Source of the DNA: an uncultured SAR116 cluster alpha proteobacterium
GTDB taxonomy: Bacteria > Pseudomonadota > Alphaproteobacteria > Puniceispirillales > Marisalimonadaceae
DNA: 48,756 bases
Direction: 5' to 3'
Assembly (NCBI GenBank): GCA_902615025.1
Contig: CACMNV010000007.1
Coordinates: 1-48,756, forward strand
How positions within the stretch are numbered: the stretch's first letter is position 1; each line of letters starts with the position of its first letter. The position numbers and the translations under genes are program-made. Positions 16,440 through 30,893 of the stretch are shown one piece after another. The notes under the pieces are model-generated. The model had not been told where the DNA came from, made no database searches, and saw only the letters and a program-made list of their open reading frames with translations.

Positions 16440-16463
16440 TGTTTTTTTTATTTATGTTAAATT

Positions 16464-16491
16464 TTGACTTAATTAAAAAAAAAGATATATT
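16464..16491 (+). promoter_or_regulatory. Probable promoter for secE-nusG-rplKA
   Basis: TTGACT (16464-16469) and TATATT (16486-16491) are 5/6 matches to the -35 and -10 elements at 16-base spacing. Transcription would start near 16498, giving a short leader before the secE ATG at 16516 that keeps the AGGAAGGA ribosome site at 16503-16510. Confidence 0.5.
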
Positions 16492-16515
16492 GACTAACGT
16501 TTAGGAAGGATAGAT

Positions 16516-16713
16516 ATGTCTAAAACAAGTCCTGCACAATTTGTAAGACAGGTCAGGCAAGAATTAAAAAGAATAACTTGGGCTACTAAAAGAGATACTA
16601 TATTTGCTACAATAACAGTGTTGCTAATGGCTGTTTTGGCATCTGTATTCTTTTTTCTGGTTGATCTATTGTTATCAGGCATAGTTGAATTTGTATTAGG
16701 ATTAGGCATTTAG
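16516..16713 (+). CDS. secE: SecE, preprotein translocase subunit
   Basis: SecE clamps SecY in the SecYEG channel. At 65 residues this is the short, single-span form usual in alphaproteobacteria. A basic amphipathic start (FVRQVRQELKRITWATKRD, about 10-28) is followed by one membrane helix from about 30 to 55. The strong Shine-Dalgarno AGGAAGGA lies 5 bases before the ATG. nusG begins 2 bases after the stop, the standard pairing. Its partner secY is in the same window at 41422. Confidence 0.95.
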   Translation: MSKTSPAQFVRQVRQELKRITWATKRDTIFATITVLLMAVLASVFFFLVDLLLSGIVEFVLGLGI

Positions 16714-16715
16714 TT

Positions 16716-17246
16716 ATGAGTTATAAATGGTACGTTGTGCATGTTTATTCAGGTTCTGAAAAACGCGTTAAAGAAACAATAGAAGAGCAAATGAAATCTA
16801 AAAATATGGAAGAGTTTATTGAAGAAATTCTTGTACCGACTGAAGAAATTCTTGAAATTAGAAAAGGAGCAAAGGTAAAAACTGAAAAAAAATTTTTTCC
16901 AGGATATTTATTAATTAAAATGAATATGACAGATGAAAGTTGGCATTTTGTTAAATCTCAGTCAAAGGTCACAAATTTTCTTGGTGCAAGAGGAAAACCA
17001 ATTGCATTAAGTTCAGTTGAAGCCAAAAGATTAATAGAACAGATAACTGAAAGAGTTGAAAGACCTAGATCTAATGTTATTTTTGAGATTGGCGAGGAAG
17101 TTAGAGTTTCTGATGGACCTTTTCAGAGCTTCAATGGTTTAGTAGAAGAAATAGATGAAGATAAATCAAGACTTAAGGTTTCAGTGTCAATTTTTGGTAG
17201 AGCAACACCCGTTGATTTAGAATTCACACAGGTTGAGAAAATATAA
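16716..17246 (+). CDS. nusG: NusG, transcription elongation and termination factor
   Basis: NusG binds RNA polymerase to suppress pausing and links it to Rho or the ribosome through S10. The 176-residue protein has an NGN domain (about 1-105, with FFPGYLLIKMN at 60-70 and WHFVK at 76-80) and a C-terminal KOW domain (about 124-158, with VSDGPFQSFNGLVEEID). GRATPV at 161-166 is typical of the C-terminal end. Its interaction partner S10/NusE is encoded at 32124. Confidence 0.98.
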   Translation: MSYKWYVVHVYSGSEKRVKETIEEQMKSKNMEEFIEEILVPTEEILEIRKGAKVKTEKKFFPGYLLIKMNMTDESWHFVKSQSKVTNFLGARGKPIALSSVEAKRLIEQITERVERPRSNVIFEIGEEVRVSDGPFQSFNGLVEEIDEDKSRLKVSVSIFGRATPVDLEFTQVEKI

Positions 17247-17264
17247 AATTATTAGAGAGTAATT

Positions 17265-17693
17265 ATGGCAAAAAAAATAGATGGGTACATCAAACTAAAT
17301 ATTCCTGCTGGAGCAGCAAATCCTTCTCCACCAGTTGGGCCAGCTCTAGGTCAAAGAGGCATCAATATAATGGAGTTTTGTAAGGCATTCAATGCTTCTA
17401 CCGAAAAATTAGAAAAAAATATGCCAATACCGGTAGTTATAACTGTATTTGTTGACAAATCTTTTTCTTTTGTTACAAAAACACCTCCTGTTTCTTATTT
17501 TTTAAAGAAAGCTGCTGGTAAAGATAAAGCTTCATCGGAACCAGGGAGAAGTTTTGTGGGTAAGGTTAATTCTCAACAAGTACGCGAAATTGCTGAGAAT
17601 AAAATGAAAGACCTAAATGCTGCAGATATCGAGGGCGCAATTAGGATGGTCGAGGGGTCTGCTAGATCAATGGGTATTGAAATTACGGAGTGA
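17265..17693 (+). CDS. rplK: 50S ribosomal protein L11
   Basis: L11 forms the GTPase-associated centre with the 23S rRNA and the L10-L12 stalk. The 142 residues match the family length. The proline-rich linker [19 protein letters not shown] lies near 21-39, and the rRNA-binding C-terminal domain contains [17 protein letters not shown] lies before the ATG at 17265. rplA starts 3 bases after the stop. The 18-base gap before the gene is too short for a separate L1-binding leader that I could recognise. Confidence 0.98.
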   Translation: MAKKIDGYIKLNIPAGAANPSPPVGPALGQRGINIMEFCKAFNASTEKLEKNMPIPVVITVFVDKSFSFVTKTPPVSYFLKKAAGKDKASSEPGRSFVGKVNSQQVREIAENKMKDLNAADIEGAIRMVEGSARSMGIEITE

Positions 17694-17696
17694 TTA

Positions 17697-18377
17697 ATGT
17701 CTAAAGGAAAATTTTTGGTTGAGGCTTATAAATCTTATGATTCTTCTAAAATTTATAATTTCAATGATGCTGTTGATATAATTCTTAAAAATAAAAGAAC
17801 CAAAAGTAATGAAACAATAGAAATTTCTCTAAACTTAGGAGTAGATCCAAGACACGCAGATCAAATGGTAAGAGGTACAGTTAATTTACCTAATGGAAGT
17901 GGAAAAGAAATTAAAGTAGCAGTATTTGCAAAAGATAAAAATGCAGAAGATGCTAAAAAAGAAGGTGCAGACGTTGTTGGGACAGATGATTTGATTCAAA
18001 AAATTCAAGATGGCTTTCTAGATTTTGATAGAGTAATTGCATCACCTGATATGATGGCTTCCGTAAGCAAAGTAGCTAAGATTTTAGGTCCTAAAGGTTT
18101 GATGCCAAACCCTAAAATGGGTACCGTTACACCTAATATAGGCGAAGCTGTTAAATTAGTTAAGTCTGGACAAGTCCAATTTAAAACTGAAAAAAATGGA
18201 ATAGTTCAGGCAGGTATTGCAAAATCTAATTTTGATGCTAAAAAGATAGTCGAAAACATAGTTTCATTTGTAGATACTATAAAAAAATCTAAACCATCTG
18301 GAGCAAAAGGGACATTTATAAAAAAAATCTCACTCTCATCGACTATGGGAGTAAGTGTCAATTGTGAAATAAACTAA
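17697..18377 (+). CDS. rplA: 50S ribosomal protein L1
   Basis: L1 forms the mobile stalk that helps release deacylated tRNA from the E site, and it often represses its own operon. The 226-residue protein has the signature GPKGLMPNPKMGTV (131-144) between the two halves of domain I, and a C-terminal SSTMGVSVNCEIN end. It is close to the usual 230 residues. It overlaps nothing but lies 3 bases after rplK, so translation is coupled. The L10 leader follows within its 85-base downstream gap. Confidence 0.98.
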   Translation: MSKGKFLVEAYKSYDSSKIYNFNDAVDIILKNKRTKSNETIEISLNLGVDPRHADQMVRGTVNLPNGSGKEIKVAVFAKDKNAEDAKKEGADVVGTDDLIQKIQDGFLDFDRVIASPDMMASVSKVAKILGPKGLMPNPKMGTVTPNIGEAVKLVKSGQVQFKTEKNGIVQAGIAKSNFDAKKIVENIVSFVDTIKKSKPSGAKGTFIKKISLSSTMGVSVNCEIN

Positions 18378-18380
18378 ACC

Positions 18381-18456
18381 TGTCCAAGACTGTAGGTTGA
18401 TTACGTAATTTCCTGCATAGACAAATAGTGAGGGCAGGCCTACTTAAATATGGAGG
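18381..18456 (+). promoter_or_regulatory. L10 leader: autoregulatory structure before rplJ
   Basis: In the rplA-rplJ gap, GTAGG (18392-18396) pairs with CCTAC (18439-18443), and CCTGC (18412-18416) pairs with GCAGG (18434-18438), giving two nested helices separated by internal loops. Position, nested layout and the CATAGACA loop resemble the known L10-L12 binding leader that represses rplJL translation. The ribosome site GGAGG (18452-18456) lies just downstream and could be masked. I identified it by eye, without a covariance search. Confidence 0.65.
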
Positions 18457-18462
18457 CCTTAA

Positions 18463-18966
18463 TTGAATAGGAAACAAAAAAAAGAATTGGTTGAAAGTCT
18501 AAATAAAACTTTTTTAAACTCTCAATCAATTATAGTGACACATATTAGTGGTTTGACTGTATCAGAGACTACTACTCTAAGATCAAATATGAGAGATGCT
18601 AATTGTAAATTTAAGGTGACTAAAAATAAAATAGTTAAACTTGCACTTAAAAAAACTAAATTTGAACATTTGGATAATCTTTTTACAGGTCCAACTGCTA
18701 TAGGATCCTCAGATGATGCAATAGCACCTGCAAAAGTTTTAGTTAATTTTACAAAAGAATCAGAGAAAATCAAAATTATAGGTGGTGGTGTTGAAGCAAA
18801 ATCTCTCTCCGTTGAGGAAATAACTTATTTAGCATCATTACCAAGTTTGGATGAGGTAAGGTCTAAGCTTATTGGATTGCTAATGGCAGGCCCAACTAAA
18901 CTTGTAAGAACAATAAAAGAGCCATCATCAAGGTTGGCTCGTATTTTAGCAACAAAAAATAATTAA
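18463..18966 (+). CDS. rplJ: 50S ribosomal protein L10 (TTG start)
   Basis: L10 is the base of the ribosomal stalk and holds several L12 dimers; with L12 it represses its own mRNA. The 167-residue protein has the N-terminal rRNA-binding domain ([16 protein letters not shown], then [11 protein letters not shown]) and a C-terminal L12-binding helix near 135-165. The frame starts with TTG at 18463, with GGAGG 6 bases upstream; no ATG lies near, and the family N-terminus fits this start. The weak start codon may add to translational control by the leader. Confidence 0.96.
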   Translation: MNRKQKKELVESLNKTFLNSQSIIVTHISGLTVSETTTLRSNMRDANCKFKVTKNKIVKLALKKTKFEHLDNLFTGPTAIGSSDDAIAPAKVLVNFTKESEKIKIIGGGVEAKSLSVEEITYLASLPSLDEVRSKLIGLLMAGPTKLVRTIKEPSSRLARILATKNN

Positions 18967-18986
18967 ATCATTATAAGGAGAAAAAA

Positions 18987-19367
18987 ATGGCTGATTTACA
19001 AAAAATTGCTGAAGATTTAAGTTCACTCTCTGTTATTGAAGCAGCTGAACTTTCAAAAATTTTAGAAGAAAAATGGGGTGTTAGCGCCGTAGCTGCTGCA
19101 CCAGTAGCGGTTTCGGGTGCCGGGGGTGGTGATGCTGCTCCAGCTGCAGAAGCTAAAACAGAATTTGACGTTCATTTAACTGCTGCAGGGGCTCAGAAAA
19201 TAAATGTTATTAAAGAAGTAAGAACAATTACTGGACTTGGCCTAAAGGAAGCTAAGGATTTAGTTGAAGGTGCGCCTAAAGTTGTTAAAGAGGGTGTTGC
19301 AGAGGCTGAAGCTAATGAGATTAAGGGAAAACTTGAAGCTGCAGGTGCAACTGTAGAGTTGAAGTAG
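18987..19367 (+). CDS. rplL: 50S ribosomal protein L7/L12
   Basis: L12 dimers form the flexible stalk that recruits translational GTPases. The 126-residue protein has a dimerising N-terminal helical domain (1-33), an alanine/glycine-rich hinge (about 34-56) and a globular C-terminal domain (57-126) with [19 protein letters not shown], the factor-binding helix. AAGGAG lies at 18976-18981 before the ATG, a much stronger site than that of rplJ, in line with the higher L12 stoichiometry. rpoB follows after 61 bases. Confidence 0.99.
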   Translation: MADLQKIAEDLSSLSVIEAAELSKILEEKWGVSAVAAAPVAVSGAGGGDAAPAAEAKTEFDVHLTAAGAQKINVIKEVRTITGLGLKEAKDLVEGAPKVVKEGVAEAEANEIKGKLEAAGATVELK

Positions 19368-19386
19368 CTAAACGTTAATTTTCAAC

Positions 19387-19411
19387 CATAACAACCATTT
19401 ATCATAACAAC
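19387..19411 (+). repeat. Direct repeat of CATAACAAC before rpoB
   Basis: CATAACAAC occurs at 19387-19395 and 19403-19411 in the rplL-rpoB gap, starts 16 bases apart. ATAACAAC also begins the shared tuf leader (15141 and 30890). It may be a leader element or chance. No terminator or promoter stands out in this gap. Confidence 0.3.
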
Positions 19412-19428
19412 TGTACATAAGGAAATTT

Positions 19429-22400
19429 ATGCAACCTCAAACAAGTACTTTACTTAACAGAAGAAGAATTAGAAGATCATTTGGAAATATTTCTGAAGCC
19501 GTCAAGATGCCTAATTTAATTGAAGTTCAAAGGCATTCATATGACCAATATCTACAGATGTATATTAACCCTGAAGAAAGATCAAAGGAAGGTCTTCAAG
19601 AAGTTTTTCTTTCAATTTTTCCAATAAAAGATTTTTCAGGAAAGTCTATGTTAGAGTTTGTATCTTATAGTCTTGAGGAACCAAAATATGACGTAGAGGA
19701 ATGTCAACAGAGAGGATTGACTTACGCATCAGGATTGAGAGTTACTCTAAGACTTGTTGTTTGGGATATTGATGAAGATTCAGGTACTCGTTCAATTAGG
19801 GATATGAAAGAGCAAGATGTTTATTTAGGTGAAATGCCATTGATGACACCTAATGGTACATTTGTGGTTAATGGTGTTGAAAGAGTAATTGTCTCACAAA
19901 TGCATAGATCTCCAGGTGTGTTTTTTGATCATGATAAAGGGAAAACTCATGCTTCTGGCAAATTTTTATTTGCAGCTAGAGTTATACCTTATAGGGGTTC
20001 ATGGCTTGATTTTGAATTTGATCCTAAAGATATAATTAATGTAAGGATTGATAGAAGAAGGAAAATACCTTGCAGTACATTACTTATGGCACTCCCTAGT
20101 AAAGAAACTGAAAATTATATCAATTCATGTAAAGATAAAAAAGTTGTTCCTGAAAGATCAAAAATGTTTGGCATGACAAAAGAAGAGATATTAAATTTTT
20201 TCTATGATTCTCAATTGTTAGAATTAAAAGACGTTGGTTGGGTGTCAAAATTTAACCAAGACAAATTAAAGAATATAAAACTTAAGTTTGATTTAGTAAA
20301 CGCTGATGACGGTAATGTTGTAGCAACTCCTGAAGATAAGTTAACTCCAAGATTTTTAAAAAAATTAGAAGAAGAGGGCTTAAAACACATTCTTATAAAA
20401 GATGATGAATTATATGGAAATTATCTTGCAGAAGATATTATTAATATGTCTTCTGGTGAAGTTTTGTTTGAAGCTGGAGATTTAATTAATAAAGAACTCT
20501 TTTCTTCTTTGAAAGAACTTAATATTAAAAGTGTTAATATATTGACAGTTGATAGTAATACTGTTGGCCCTTGGATTTTAAATACAATTCAAAATGATAA
20601 AAACTTGACTAGAGAAGAGGCCTTAGTTGATATCTATCGTGTAATGAGGCCTGGTGAACCTCCAGCATACGAAAGTGCAGAATCATTATTTCATAATTTA
20701 TTTTTTGAGGAAGAGAGATACGATTTATCGGCTGTCGGTCGAGTTAAAATGTCAGCTAGGTTAAACTTAGATGTAGATGATAGTGTCCGAACTTTAAGAA
20801 AAATTGATATTTTGTCCATACTTAAAGTTTTAGTTAATTTAAAGGACGGTCATGGCGAAATAGACGATATAGATCATTTAGGGAACAGAAGAGTTCGTTC
20901 AGTTGGTGAATTGTTAGAAAACCAATACCGAGTCGGATTATTGAGAATGGAAAGAGCTATTAGAGAAAGGATGAGCTCAGCAAACGAAATTGAGAATTTA
21001 ATGCCTCAAGATTTAATAAATGCAAAACCAGCAGCTGCATCTATAAGAGAATTTTTTGGATCAAGTCAATTATCTCAGTTTATGGATCAAACTAATCCAC
21101 TTTCAGAAATTACACATAAAAGAAGAGTATCAGCACTTGGTCCTGGTGGTTTGACAAGAGAAAGAGCTGGTTTTGAAGTAAGAGATGTTCATCCAACTCA
21201 TTATGGAAGAATATGTCCAATTGAAACACCAGAAGGTCCCAATATTGGATTAATTAATTCCTTAGCTACATTTGCCCAGGTCAATAAATATGGTTTTATA
21301 GAAACACCTTATAGAGAAGTAAAAAATGGGGTTGTTACAGAAACAGTATTATATATTTCTGCAATCGAAGAAGGTAGATATACTATTGCACAAGCAAATG
21401 CGCAATTAGATGAGAAAGGCGCATTCACAGGTGAATTAATACCAGTACGTAAGGATGGTGAAATTGGTCTAGCCAGACCTGACGATATTGAGTTAATGGA
21501 TGTCTCCCCTAAACAACTTGTTTCTGTAGCTTCTGCAATGATCCCTTTCTTGGAAAATGATGATGCTAACAGAGCTTTAATGGGTTCCAACATGCAACGT
21601 CAAGCTGTTCCCCTTATTAAAGCAGAAAGTCCTTTGGTTGGAACTGGAATAGAAGCAACTGTTGCACGTGATTCAGGGGTAACAATTGTTGCAAGAAGAA
21701 AAGGTATTGTTGATCAAGTTGATGCTACTAGAATTGTAATTAAAGCAATTACTTCCAATTCGGATGACGTTTCTCCAGTGGATATTTATTCACTCATGAA
21801 ATTTCAAAGAAGTAATCAAAATACTTGCATAAATCAGAGGCCACTTGTGCAAGTAGGTGATAATGTAAATGTGGGTGATATAATAGCTGATGGACCCTCA
21901 ACTGAAGATGGTGAGTTAGGTTTAGGTAAAAACGTTTTGGTCGCATTTATGCCGTGGAATGGTTACAATTTTGAAGATTCAATCTTAGTTTCTGAAAGAG
22001 TAGTAAGAGATGATGTATTTTCTTCAATACACATTGAAGAATTTGAGGTAATGGCTCGTGATACAAAATTGGGTCAAGAAGAAATTACCAGAGATATACC
22101 AAATGTTGGAGAAGAGGCCCTTAGAAACTTAGATGAAGCAGGCATGATATATATAGGTGCTGAAGTTAAACCAGGTGACATTTTAGTTGGGAAAGTAACC
22201 CCAAAAGGTGAAAGTCCAATCACTCCAGAAGAAAAGTTATTAAGAGCTATTTTTGGTGAAAAAGCATCAGATGTAAGAGATAGCTCATTGAAAGTTCCTC
22301 CTGGAGTTTCAGGAACGGTTGTAGATGTGAGAATATTCTCTAGAAGAGGTATTGAAAAAGATGAAAGATCTAGAGCTATTGAAAGGTTTGAAATAGACAA

Positions 22401-23604
22401 ATTTTCAAAAGACAGAGATGATGAAAAGTTGATAATTGAAAAAGGTTTTTATGGAAAGCTGAGAGAGATTTTAGAAAATCAAAAAGTAATTAAATCAGGC
22501 GTGTCTCTTAAAAAAGGATCGATAATAACAGAAAAGCATTTGTCTGAACTAAAAAATATGGAATTATTGTCAATTACTGTTGAAGATGAAAAAGTTCAAG
22601 ATCAAATAATTAAACTTGTTAGTCATTTTGAGACTGTTACGGCGAATATTGAGAATAAATTTAGTGATAGAGTTGACAAATTACAAAGGGGTGATGAGCT
22701 ACTTCCAGGCGTAATGAAGATGGTCAAAGTTTTTATAGCTGTAAAAAGAAAACTTCAATCTGGTGATAAAATGGCCGGAAGGCATGGAAACAAAGGAGTT
22801 ATATCTAAAATTTTACCGCTTGAAGATATGCCTCATCTTAAAGATGGGACACCTGTAGATGTTGTTTTGAACCCATTAGGTGTGCCATCAAGAATGAATG
22901 TAGGTCAAATTTTAGAAACTCATTTAGGTTGGGCTGCATATGGTATAGGTAAACGAATTTCAAATATGTTAGACACTTATAATAAAGAAGGAAAAAAAAG
23001 TGAGATTAAAAATTATCTAAAAGATATTTATGGGTCTAAGTATGATGAAAATTTTAAATCAATGAATGATGAAGATATTATCCAACACGCCAGTAATTTA
23101 AAACGTGGTCTTCCAATGGCAACTCCTGTTTTCGATGGCGCTAATGAAGAAGATGTTAGTAAAATGCTTGAACTAGCTGGTTTAGACAAATCGGGTCAAA
23201 TAGAGTTAATAGATGGTCGAACTGGTGAATATTTTGATAGGAAGGTTACAGTTGGTTATATTTATATGTTAAAGCTTCATCACTTAGTTGATGATAAAAT
23301 ACACGCTAGATCTATTGGGCCTTATTCTTTAGTCACTCAACAGCCATTAGGAGGAAAAGCTCAATTCGGAGGACAAAGATTTGGAGAGATGGAGGTTTGG
23401 GCTCTTGAAGCTTATGGAGCTGCATACACATTGCAAGAAATGCTTACTGTTAAATCTGACGATGTGTCGGGTAGAACTAAAGTATATGAGGCAATTATAA
23501 GGGGTGATGACGATTTTGAAGCTGGCATACCAGAATCATTTAACGTGTTAGTAAAAGAATTAAAATCCCTAGGTTTGAATGTAAATTTAGAAATTTCTGA
23601 ATAA
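19429..23604 (+). CDS. rpoB: RNA polymerase beta subunit
   Basis: RpoB forms half of the polymerase active-site cleft. The 1,391-residue protein is of normal alphaproteobacterial length. Visible landmarks are [14 protein letters not shown] near 148, the rifampicin pocket [20 protein letters not shown] near 543-562 followed by [11 protein letters not shown], and [13 protein letters not shown] near 1,111. [20 protein letters not shown] lies near 1,304. The rifampicin-pocket Asp, His and Ser are the wild-type residues. AAGGAA precedes the ATG. rpoC follows after 15 bases. No internal frameshift or unusual insertion is obvious. Confidence 0.99.
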   Translation: MQPQTSTLLNRRRIRRSFGNISEAVKMPNLIEVQRHSYDQYLQMYINPEERSKEGLQEVFLSIFPIKDFSGKSMLEFVSYSLEEPKYDVEECQQRGLTYASGLRVTLRLVVWDIDEDSGTRSIRDMKEQDVYLGEMPLMTPNGTFVVNGVERVIVSQMHRSPGVFFDHDKGKTHASGKFLFAARVIPYRGSWLDFEFDPKDIINVRIDRRRKIPCSTLLMALPSKETENYINSCKDKKVVPERSKMFGMTKEEILNFFYDSQLLELKDVGWVSKFNQDKLKNIKLKFDLVNADDGNVVATPEDKLTPRFLKKLEEEGLKHILIKDDELYGNYLAEDIINMSSGEVLFEAGDLINKELFSSLKELNIKSVNILTVDSNTVGPWILNTIQNDKNLTREEALVDIYRVMRPGEPPAYESAESLFHNLFFEEERYDLSAVGRVKMSARLNLDVDDSVRTLRKIDILSILKVLVNLKDGHGEIDDIDHLGNRRVRSVGELLENQYRVGLLRMERAIRERMSSANEIENLMPQDLINAKPAAASIREFFGSSQLSQFMDQTNPLSEITHKRRVSALGPGGLTRERAGFEVRDVHPTHYGRICPIETPEGPNIGLINSLATFAQVNKYGFIETPYREVKNGVVTETVLYISAIEEGRYTIAQANAQLDEKGAFTGELIPVRKDGEIGLARPDDIELMDVSPKQLVSVASAMIPFLENDDANRALMGSNMQRQAVPLIKAESPLVGTGIEATVARDSGVTIVARRKGIVDQVDATRIVIKAITSNSDDVSPVDIYSLMKFQRSNQNTCINQRPLVQVGDNVNVGDIIADGPSTEDGELGLGKNVLVAFMPWNGYNFEDSILVSERVVRDDVFSSIHIEEFEVMARDTKLGQEEITRDIPNVGEEALRNLDEAGMIYIGAEVKPGDILVGKVTPKGESPITPEEKLLRAIFGEKASDVRDSSLKVPPGVSGTVVDVRIFSRRGIEKDERSRAIERFEIDKFSKDRDDEKLIIEKGFYGKLREILENQKVIKSGVSLKKGSIITEKHLSELKNMELLSITVEDEKVQDQIIKLVSHFETVTANIENKFSDRVDKLQRGDELLPGVMKMVKVFIAVKRKLQSGDKMAGRHGNKGVISKILPLEDMPHLKDGTPVDVVLNPLGVPSRMNVGQILETHLGWAAYGIGKRISNMLDTYNKEGKKSEIKNYLKDIYGSKYDENFKSMNDEDIIQHASNLKRGLPMATPVFDGANEEDVSKMLELAGLDKSGQIELIDGRTGEYFDRKVTVGYIYMLKLHHLVDDKIHARSIGPYSLVTQQPLGGKAQFGGQRFGEMEVWALEAYGAAYTLQEMLTVKSDDVSGRTKVYEAIIRGDDDFEAGIPESFNVLVKELKSLGLNVNLEISE

Positions 23605-27774
<4,170 letters not shown>

Positions 27775-27796
27775 TTAAAAAAACTATTTATTTAAC

Positions 27797-27825
27797 TTGA
27801 CCTCTTCGATAGTAAAGTTTATGTT
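27797..27825 (+). promoter_or_regulatory. Probable promoter of the rpsL-rpsG-fusA-tuf operon
   Basis: TTGACC (27797-27802) and TATGTT (27820-27825) lie 17 bases apart in the 117-base rpoC-rpsL gap and match the sigma-70 elements at 5/6 and 4/6. Downstream, TAGTG (27847-27851) and CACTA (27863-27867) could form a small hairpin in the leader, of unknown meaning. Confidence 0.45.
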
Positions 27826-27891
27826 TCGCAACATTGATGTATTAGGTAGTGGTATAACCAGACACTAAAACATTAAACTATAAGGATAATT

Positions 27892-28263
27892 ATGCCAACG
27901 ATTAACCAATTAATAAGGAATGGTAGAAAAAAACCATTGAAAAAAACTAAAGTGCCTGCAATGGAGTCATGCCCTCAAAAAAGAGGGGTCTGTACCAGAG
28001 TTTACACTACAACACCAAAGAAACCTAACTCTGCTCTTCGTAAAGTTGCTAGAATTAGACTTACAAATGGATTTGAAGTAACTTCATATATACCTGGCGA
28101 AGGACATAATCTTCAGGAACATTCAGTTGTGATGATCAGAGGTGGCCGTGTTAAAGATTTGCCGGGAGTAAGATATCATATAATTAGAGGAAATTTAGAT
28201 ACTCAAGGTGTAAATGACAGAAAACAAAGAAGATCCAAATATGGTGCTAAAAGGCCGAAATAG
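27892..28263 (+). CDS. rpsL: 30S ribosomal protein S12
   Basis: S12 lines the decoding centre and governs accuracy. The 123-residue protein contains [17 protein letters not shown] (near 42-58) and [14 protein letters not shown] (near 67-88), the loops where streptomycin-resistance changes arise; both lysines are wild type. AAGGAT precedes the ATG. rpsG follows after 8 bases, so the usual longer S7-binding spacer of enterobacteria is absent here. Confidence 0.99.
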   Translation: MPTINQLIRNGRKKPLKKTKVPAMESCPQKRGVCTRVYTTTPKKPNSALRKVARIRLTNGFEVTSYIPGEGHNLQEHSVVMIRGGRVKDLPGVRYHIIRGNLDTQGVNDRKQRRSKYGAKRPK

Positions 28264-28271
28264 AGTTTATT

Positions 28272-28742
28272 ATGTCAAGAAGAAGAAAAGCTGTTAAAAG
28301 ACCAGTTATGCCAGATCCTAAGTTTAAGGATCTTACTATATCTAAGTTTACATCATGCATAATGTTTGATGGTAAAAAATCAACTGCTGAAAAAATAGTT
28401 TACGGCGCTTTAGACTTTGTTAAAGTGAAAACAAAATCTGACCCATTAGCTTTATTTCATGAAGCTTTAAATAATGTTAGACCACAGATTGAAGTTCGAT
28501 CCAGAAGAGTTGGGGGCGCAACATATCAAGTGCCTGTAGAAGTAAGGTCTGACAGATCTCAAGCTTTAGCTATAAGATGGATAATAAACAGTAGTCGTTC
28601 AAGATCTGAAAAATCGATGATCGATAGATTAGGTGCAGAATTAATAGATGCTTCATCTAATAAAGGTAATTCTGTAAAAAAAAGAGAAGATACTCATAAA
28701 ATGGCAGACGCAAACAAAGCATTTGCACACTATAGATGGTAA
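28272..28742 (+). CDS. rpsG: 30S ribosomal protein S7
   Basis: S7 organises the head of the 30S subunit near the E site. The 156-residue protein begins [18 protein letters not shown] and contains the signature [18 protein letters not shown] (near 75-92), with AHYRW at the C-terminus, all typical. It lies between rpsL and fusA in the classic str order. The 8-base gap before it suggests coupling to S12 translation. Confidence 0.99.
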   Translation: MSRRRKAVKRPVMPDPKFKDLTISKFTSCIMFDGKKSTAEKIVYGALDFVKVKTKSDPLALFHEALNNVRPQIEVRSRRVGGATYQVPVEVRSDRSQALAIRWIINSSRSRSEKSMIDRLGAELIDASSNKGNSVKKREDTHKMADANKAFAHYRW

Positions 28743-28754
28743 GGTTAAATAAAA

Positions 28755-30893
28755 ATGTCTAGGAAATTTGATTTACAAAGATACAGAAATTTTGGAATTA
28801 TGGCTCACATTGATGCTGGAAAGACCACAACTACTGAAAGAATATTATATTATACTGGAAAAAATCACAAAATTGGTGAAGTTCATGATGGTAATGCAAC
28901 AATGGATTGGATGGAACAAGAGCAGGAAAGAGGTATCACAATTACTTCTGCAGCTACAACATGTTTTTGGTTTAGAACAGAAGATGGTAAAACTTTTGAA
29001 AAGAAATTTGGTAATACGGAAGATGAAGCGAAGTTTAGATTTAATATTATTGATACCCCTGGTCATGTTGACTTTACAATAGAAGTCGAAAGATCACTAG
29101 CCGTATTAGATGGTGCTATATGTGTTTTAGACGCTAATGCTGGAATAGAGCCTCAAACAGAAACTGTTTGGAGACAAGCCGATAGATATAAAGTACCTAG
29201 AATTGTTTTTGTTAATAAAATGGATAAAATCGGTGCCGATTTTTTTAATTGTGTAAAAATGGTTAAAGATAGAACTGGCGCTTTGCCAATACCTGTAAAT
29301 TTGCCAATAGGATCAGAAAACGAATTTGAAGGTCTTGTAGATCTTGTAACCATGAAAGAATGGATATGGGATTCTGATGATCTAGGCGCATCCTGGAAGC
29401 TAGGTGATATTAGAGAATCATTAAAAACTAGAGCTGATGAAATGCGTTCTGAACTAATTGAATTAGCTGTTGAACAAGATGATGCATGGATGGAAAAGTA
29501 TTTAGAAGGTGAAGAACCTGACAATGATTCTTTAAGAGAATTAATTAGAAAAGGGACCTTAAATATGTCCTTCGTACCGGTTTTGTGTGGATCAGCATTT
29601 AAAAATAAAGGTGTACAAACCATGCTTAATAGCGTTATTGATTTTCTGCCTGGTCCACTTGATGTGCCCCCTTACATGGGTTTTGCTCCAAATGACCCTG
29701 AAGAAAAAAGAAATATTGAAAGAAAAGCTGATGATAATGATCCATTTTCTGGACTAGCTTTTAAAATAATGAACGACCCATTCGTTGGTTCTCTTACTTT
29801 TATGAGACTTTACTCTGGTTCCATAAAAAAAGGAGATACTCTTATGAATTCTACTAAAGGTAAAAAAGAAAGAGTAGGTAGAATGATGATGATGCATTCT
29901 AACAACAGAGAAGAGATTGAAGAAGCTTTTGCAGGTGATATTGTTGCTTTAGCAGGAATGAAAGACACTACAACTGGCGACACTATGTGTGATGCCAATA
30001 AACCAGTTGTTCTTGAAACTATGACATTCCCTGACCCGGTAATTGAAATTGCAGTAGAGCCAAAATCTAAGAATGACCAAGAAAAAATGTCTGTAGGTTT
30101 GCAACGTCTTTCAGCTGAAGATCCTTCTTTTCAAGTTTCTACAGATTTAGAATCAGGTCAAACAATTATGAAGGGTATGGGTGAATTGCATTTAGATATT
30201 TTAATCGACAGATTAAAAAGAGAATTCAAAGTTGAAGCAAATATTGGAGCACCTCAAGTAGCATACCGAGAAACCATTACTAAAGAAGTTGAAGTTGATT
30301 ATACACATAAAAAACAGTCTGGTGGAGCTGGGCAATTCGCAAGAATAAAGTTAATTTTTTCTCCAAATGATATTACCGACTATGAATTTATAAATTCTAT
30401 TCGTGGTGGTTCTGTTCCTACTGAATATATACCGGGAGTTGAGAAAGGGTTAATTCTTGCTAAGGAATCTGGTGTAGTTGCCGGTTTCCCGTGTATTAAT
30501 TTTAAGGTTAATCTTATTGATGGCGCAAGCCATGATGTAGATTCTTCAGTAATGGCATTTGAAATTGCTTCAAGAGCAGCATTTAGAGAAGGCATGGCCA
30601 AAGCTAGCCCAGCTCTCCTCGAGCCAATAATGAAAGTTGAAGTTGTGACTCCAGAAGAGTATATGGGAGATATTATAGGAGATTTAAACAGCCGTAGAGG
30701 GCAAGTTGGTGGTATGGATAGTAGGGGAAATGCAAGAGTTATTGATGCGATGGTTCCGTTAGCAAATATGTTTGGTTATGTTAACAACTTGAGATCTATG
30801 AGCCAAGGAAGGGCACAATTCACTATGCAATTTGATCATTATGAACAGGTGCCTCAAGCAGTAGCAGATGAGGTAAAAGCTAAATTAGCATAA
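28755..30893 (+). CDS. fusA: Elongation factor G
   Basis: EF-G drives translocation. The 712-residue protein has GTPase motifs AHIDAGKTT (17-25), DTPGHVDF near 99-106 and NKMDK near 153-157, then domains [19 protein letters not shown] lies in domain IV, and [19 protein letters not shown] at the end. A short charged insert in the G domain ([19 protein letters not shown], about 76-94) is a common alphaproteobacterial feature. The stop overlaps the beginning of the repeated tuf segment by a few bases. AAGG precedes the ATG. Confidence 0.99.
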   Translation: MSRKFDLQRYRNFGIMAHIDAGKTTTTERILYYTGKNHKIGEVHDGNATMDWMEQEQERGITITSAATTCFWFRTEDGKTFEKKFGNTEDEAKFRFNIIDTPGHVDFTIEVERSLAVLDGAICVLDANAGIEPQTETVWRQADRYKVPRIVFVNKMDKIGADFFNCVKMVKDRTGALPIPVNLPIGSENEFEGLVDLVTMKEWIWDSDDLGASWKLGDIRESLKTRADEMRSELIELAVEQDDAWMEKYLEGEEPDNDSLRELIRKGTLNMSFVPVLCGSAFKNKGVQTMLNSVIDFLPGPLDVPPYMGFAPNDPEEKRNIERKADDNDPFSGLAFKIMNDPFVGSLTFMRLYSGSIKKGDTLMNSTKGKKERVGRMMMMHSNNREEIEEAFAGDIVALAGMKDTTTGDTMCDANKPVVLETMTFPDPVIEIAVEPKSKNDQEKMSVGLQRLSAEDPSFQVSTDLESGQTIMKGMGELHLDILIDRLKREFKVEANIGAPQVAYRETITKEVEVDYTHKKQSGGAGQFARIKLIFSPNDITDYEFINSIRGGSVPTEYIPGVEKGLILAKESGVVAGFPCINFKVNLIDGASHDVDSSVMAFEIASRAAFREGMAKASPALLEPIMKVEVVTPEEYMGDIIGDLNSRRGQVGGMDSRGNARVIDAMVPLANMFGYVNNLRSMSQGRAQFTMQFDHYEQVPQAVADEVKAKLA

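Noticed and set aside
21309-22400. Minus-strand frames inside rpoB
   Set aside because: These are fully antisense to conserved polymerase regions and have no ribosome site or recognisable domain.
27847-27867. Hairpin TAGTG/CACTA in the rpsL leader as a ribosomal-protein binding site
   Set aside because: The stem is only 5 bp, mostly A/T, and I see no match to a known regulatory leader.
28768-29082. Second + strand frame within fusA
   Set aside because: It overlaps the essential EF-G GTPase domain in another frame and gives a translation without any family pattern.
29153-29623. 156-codon minus-strand frame inside fusA
   Set aside because: It is antisense to the conserved EF-G G domain and is serine-rich in the manner of antisense artefacts.
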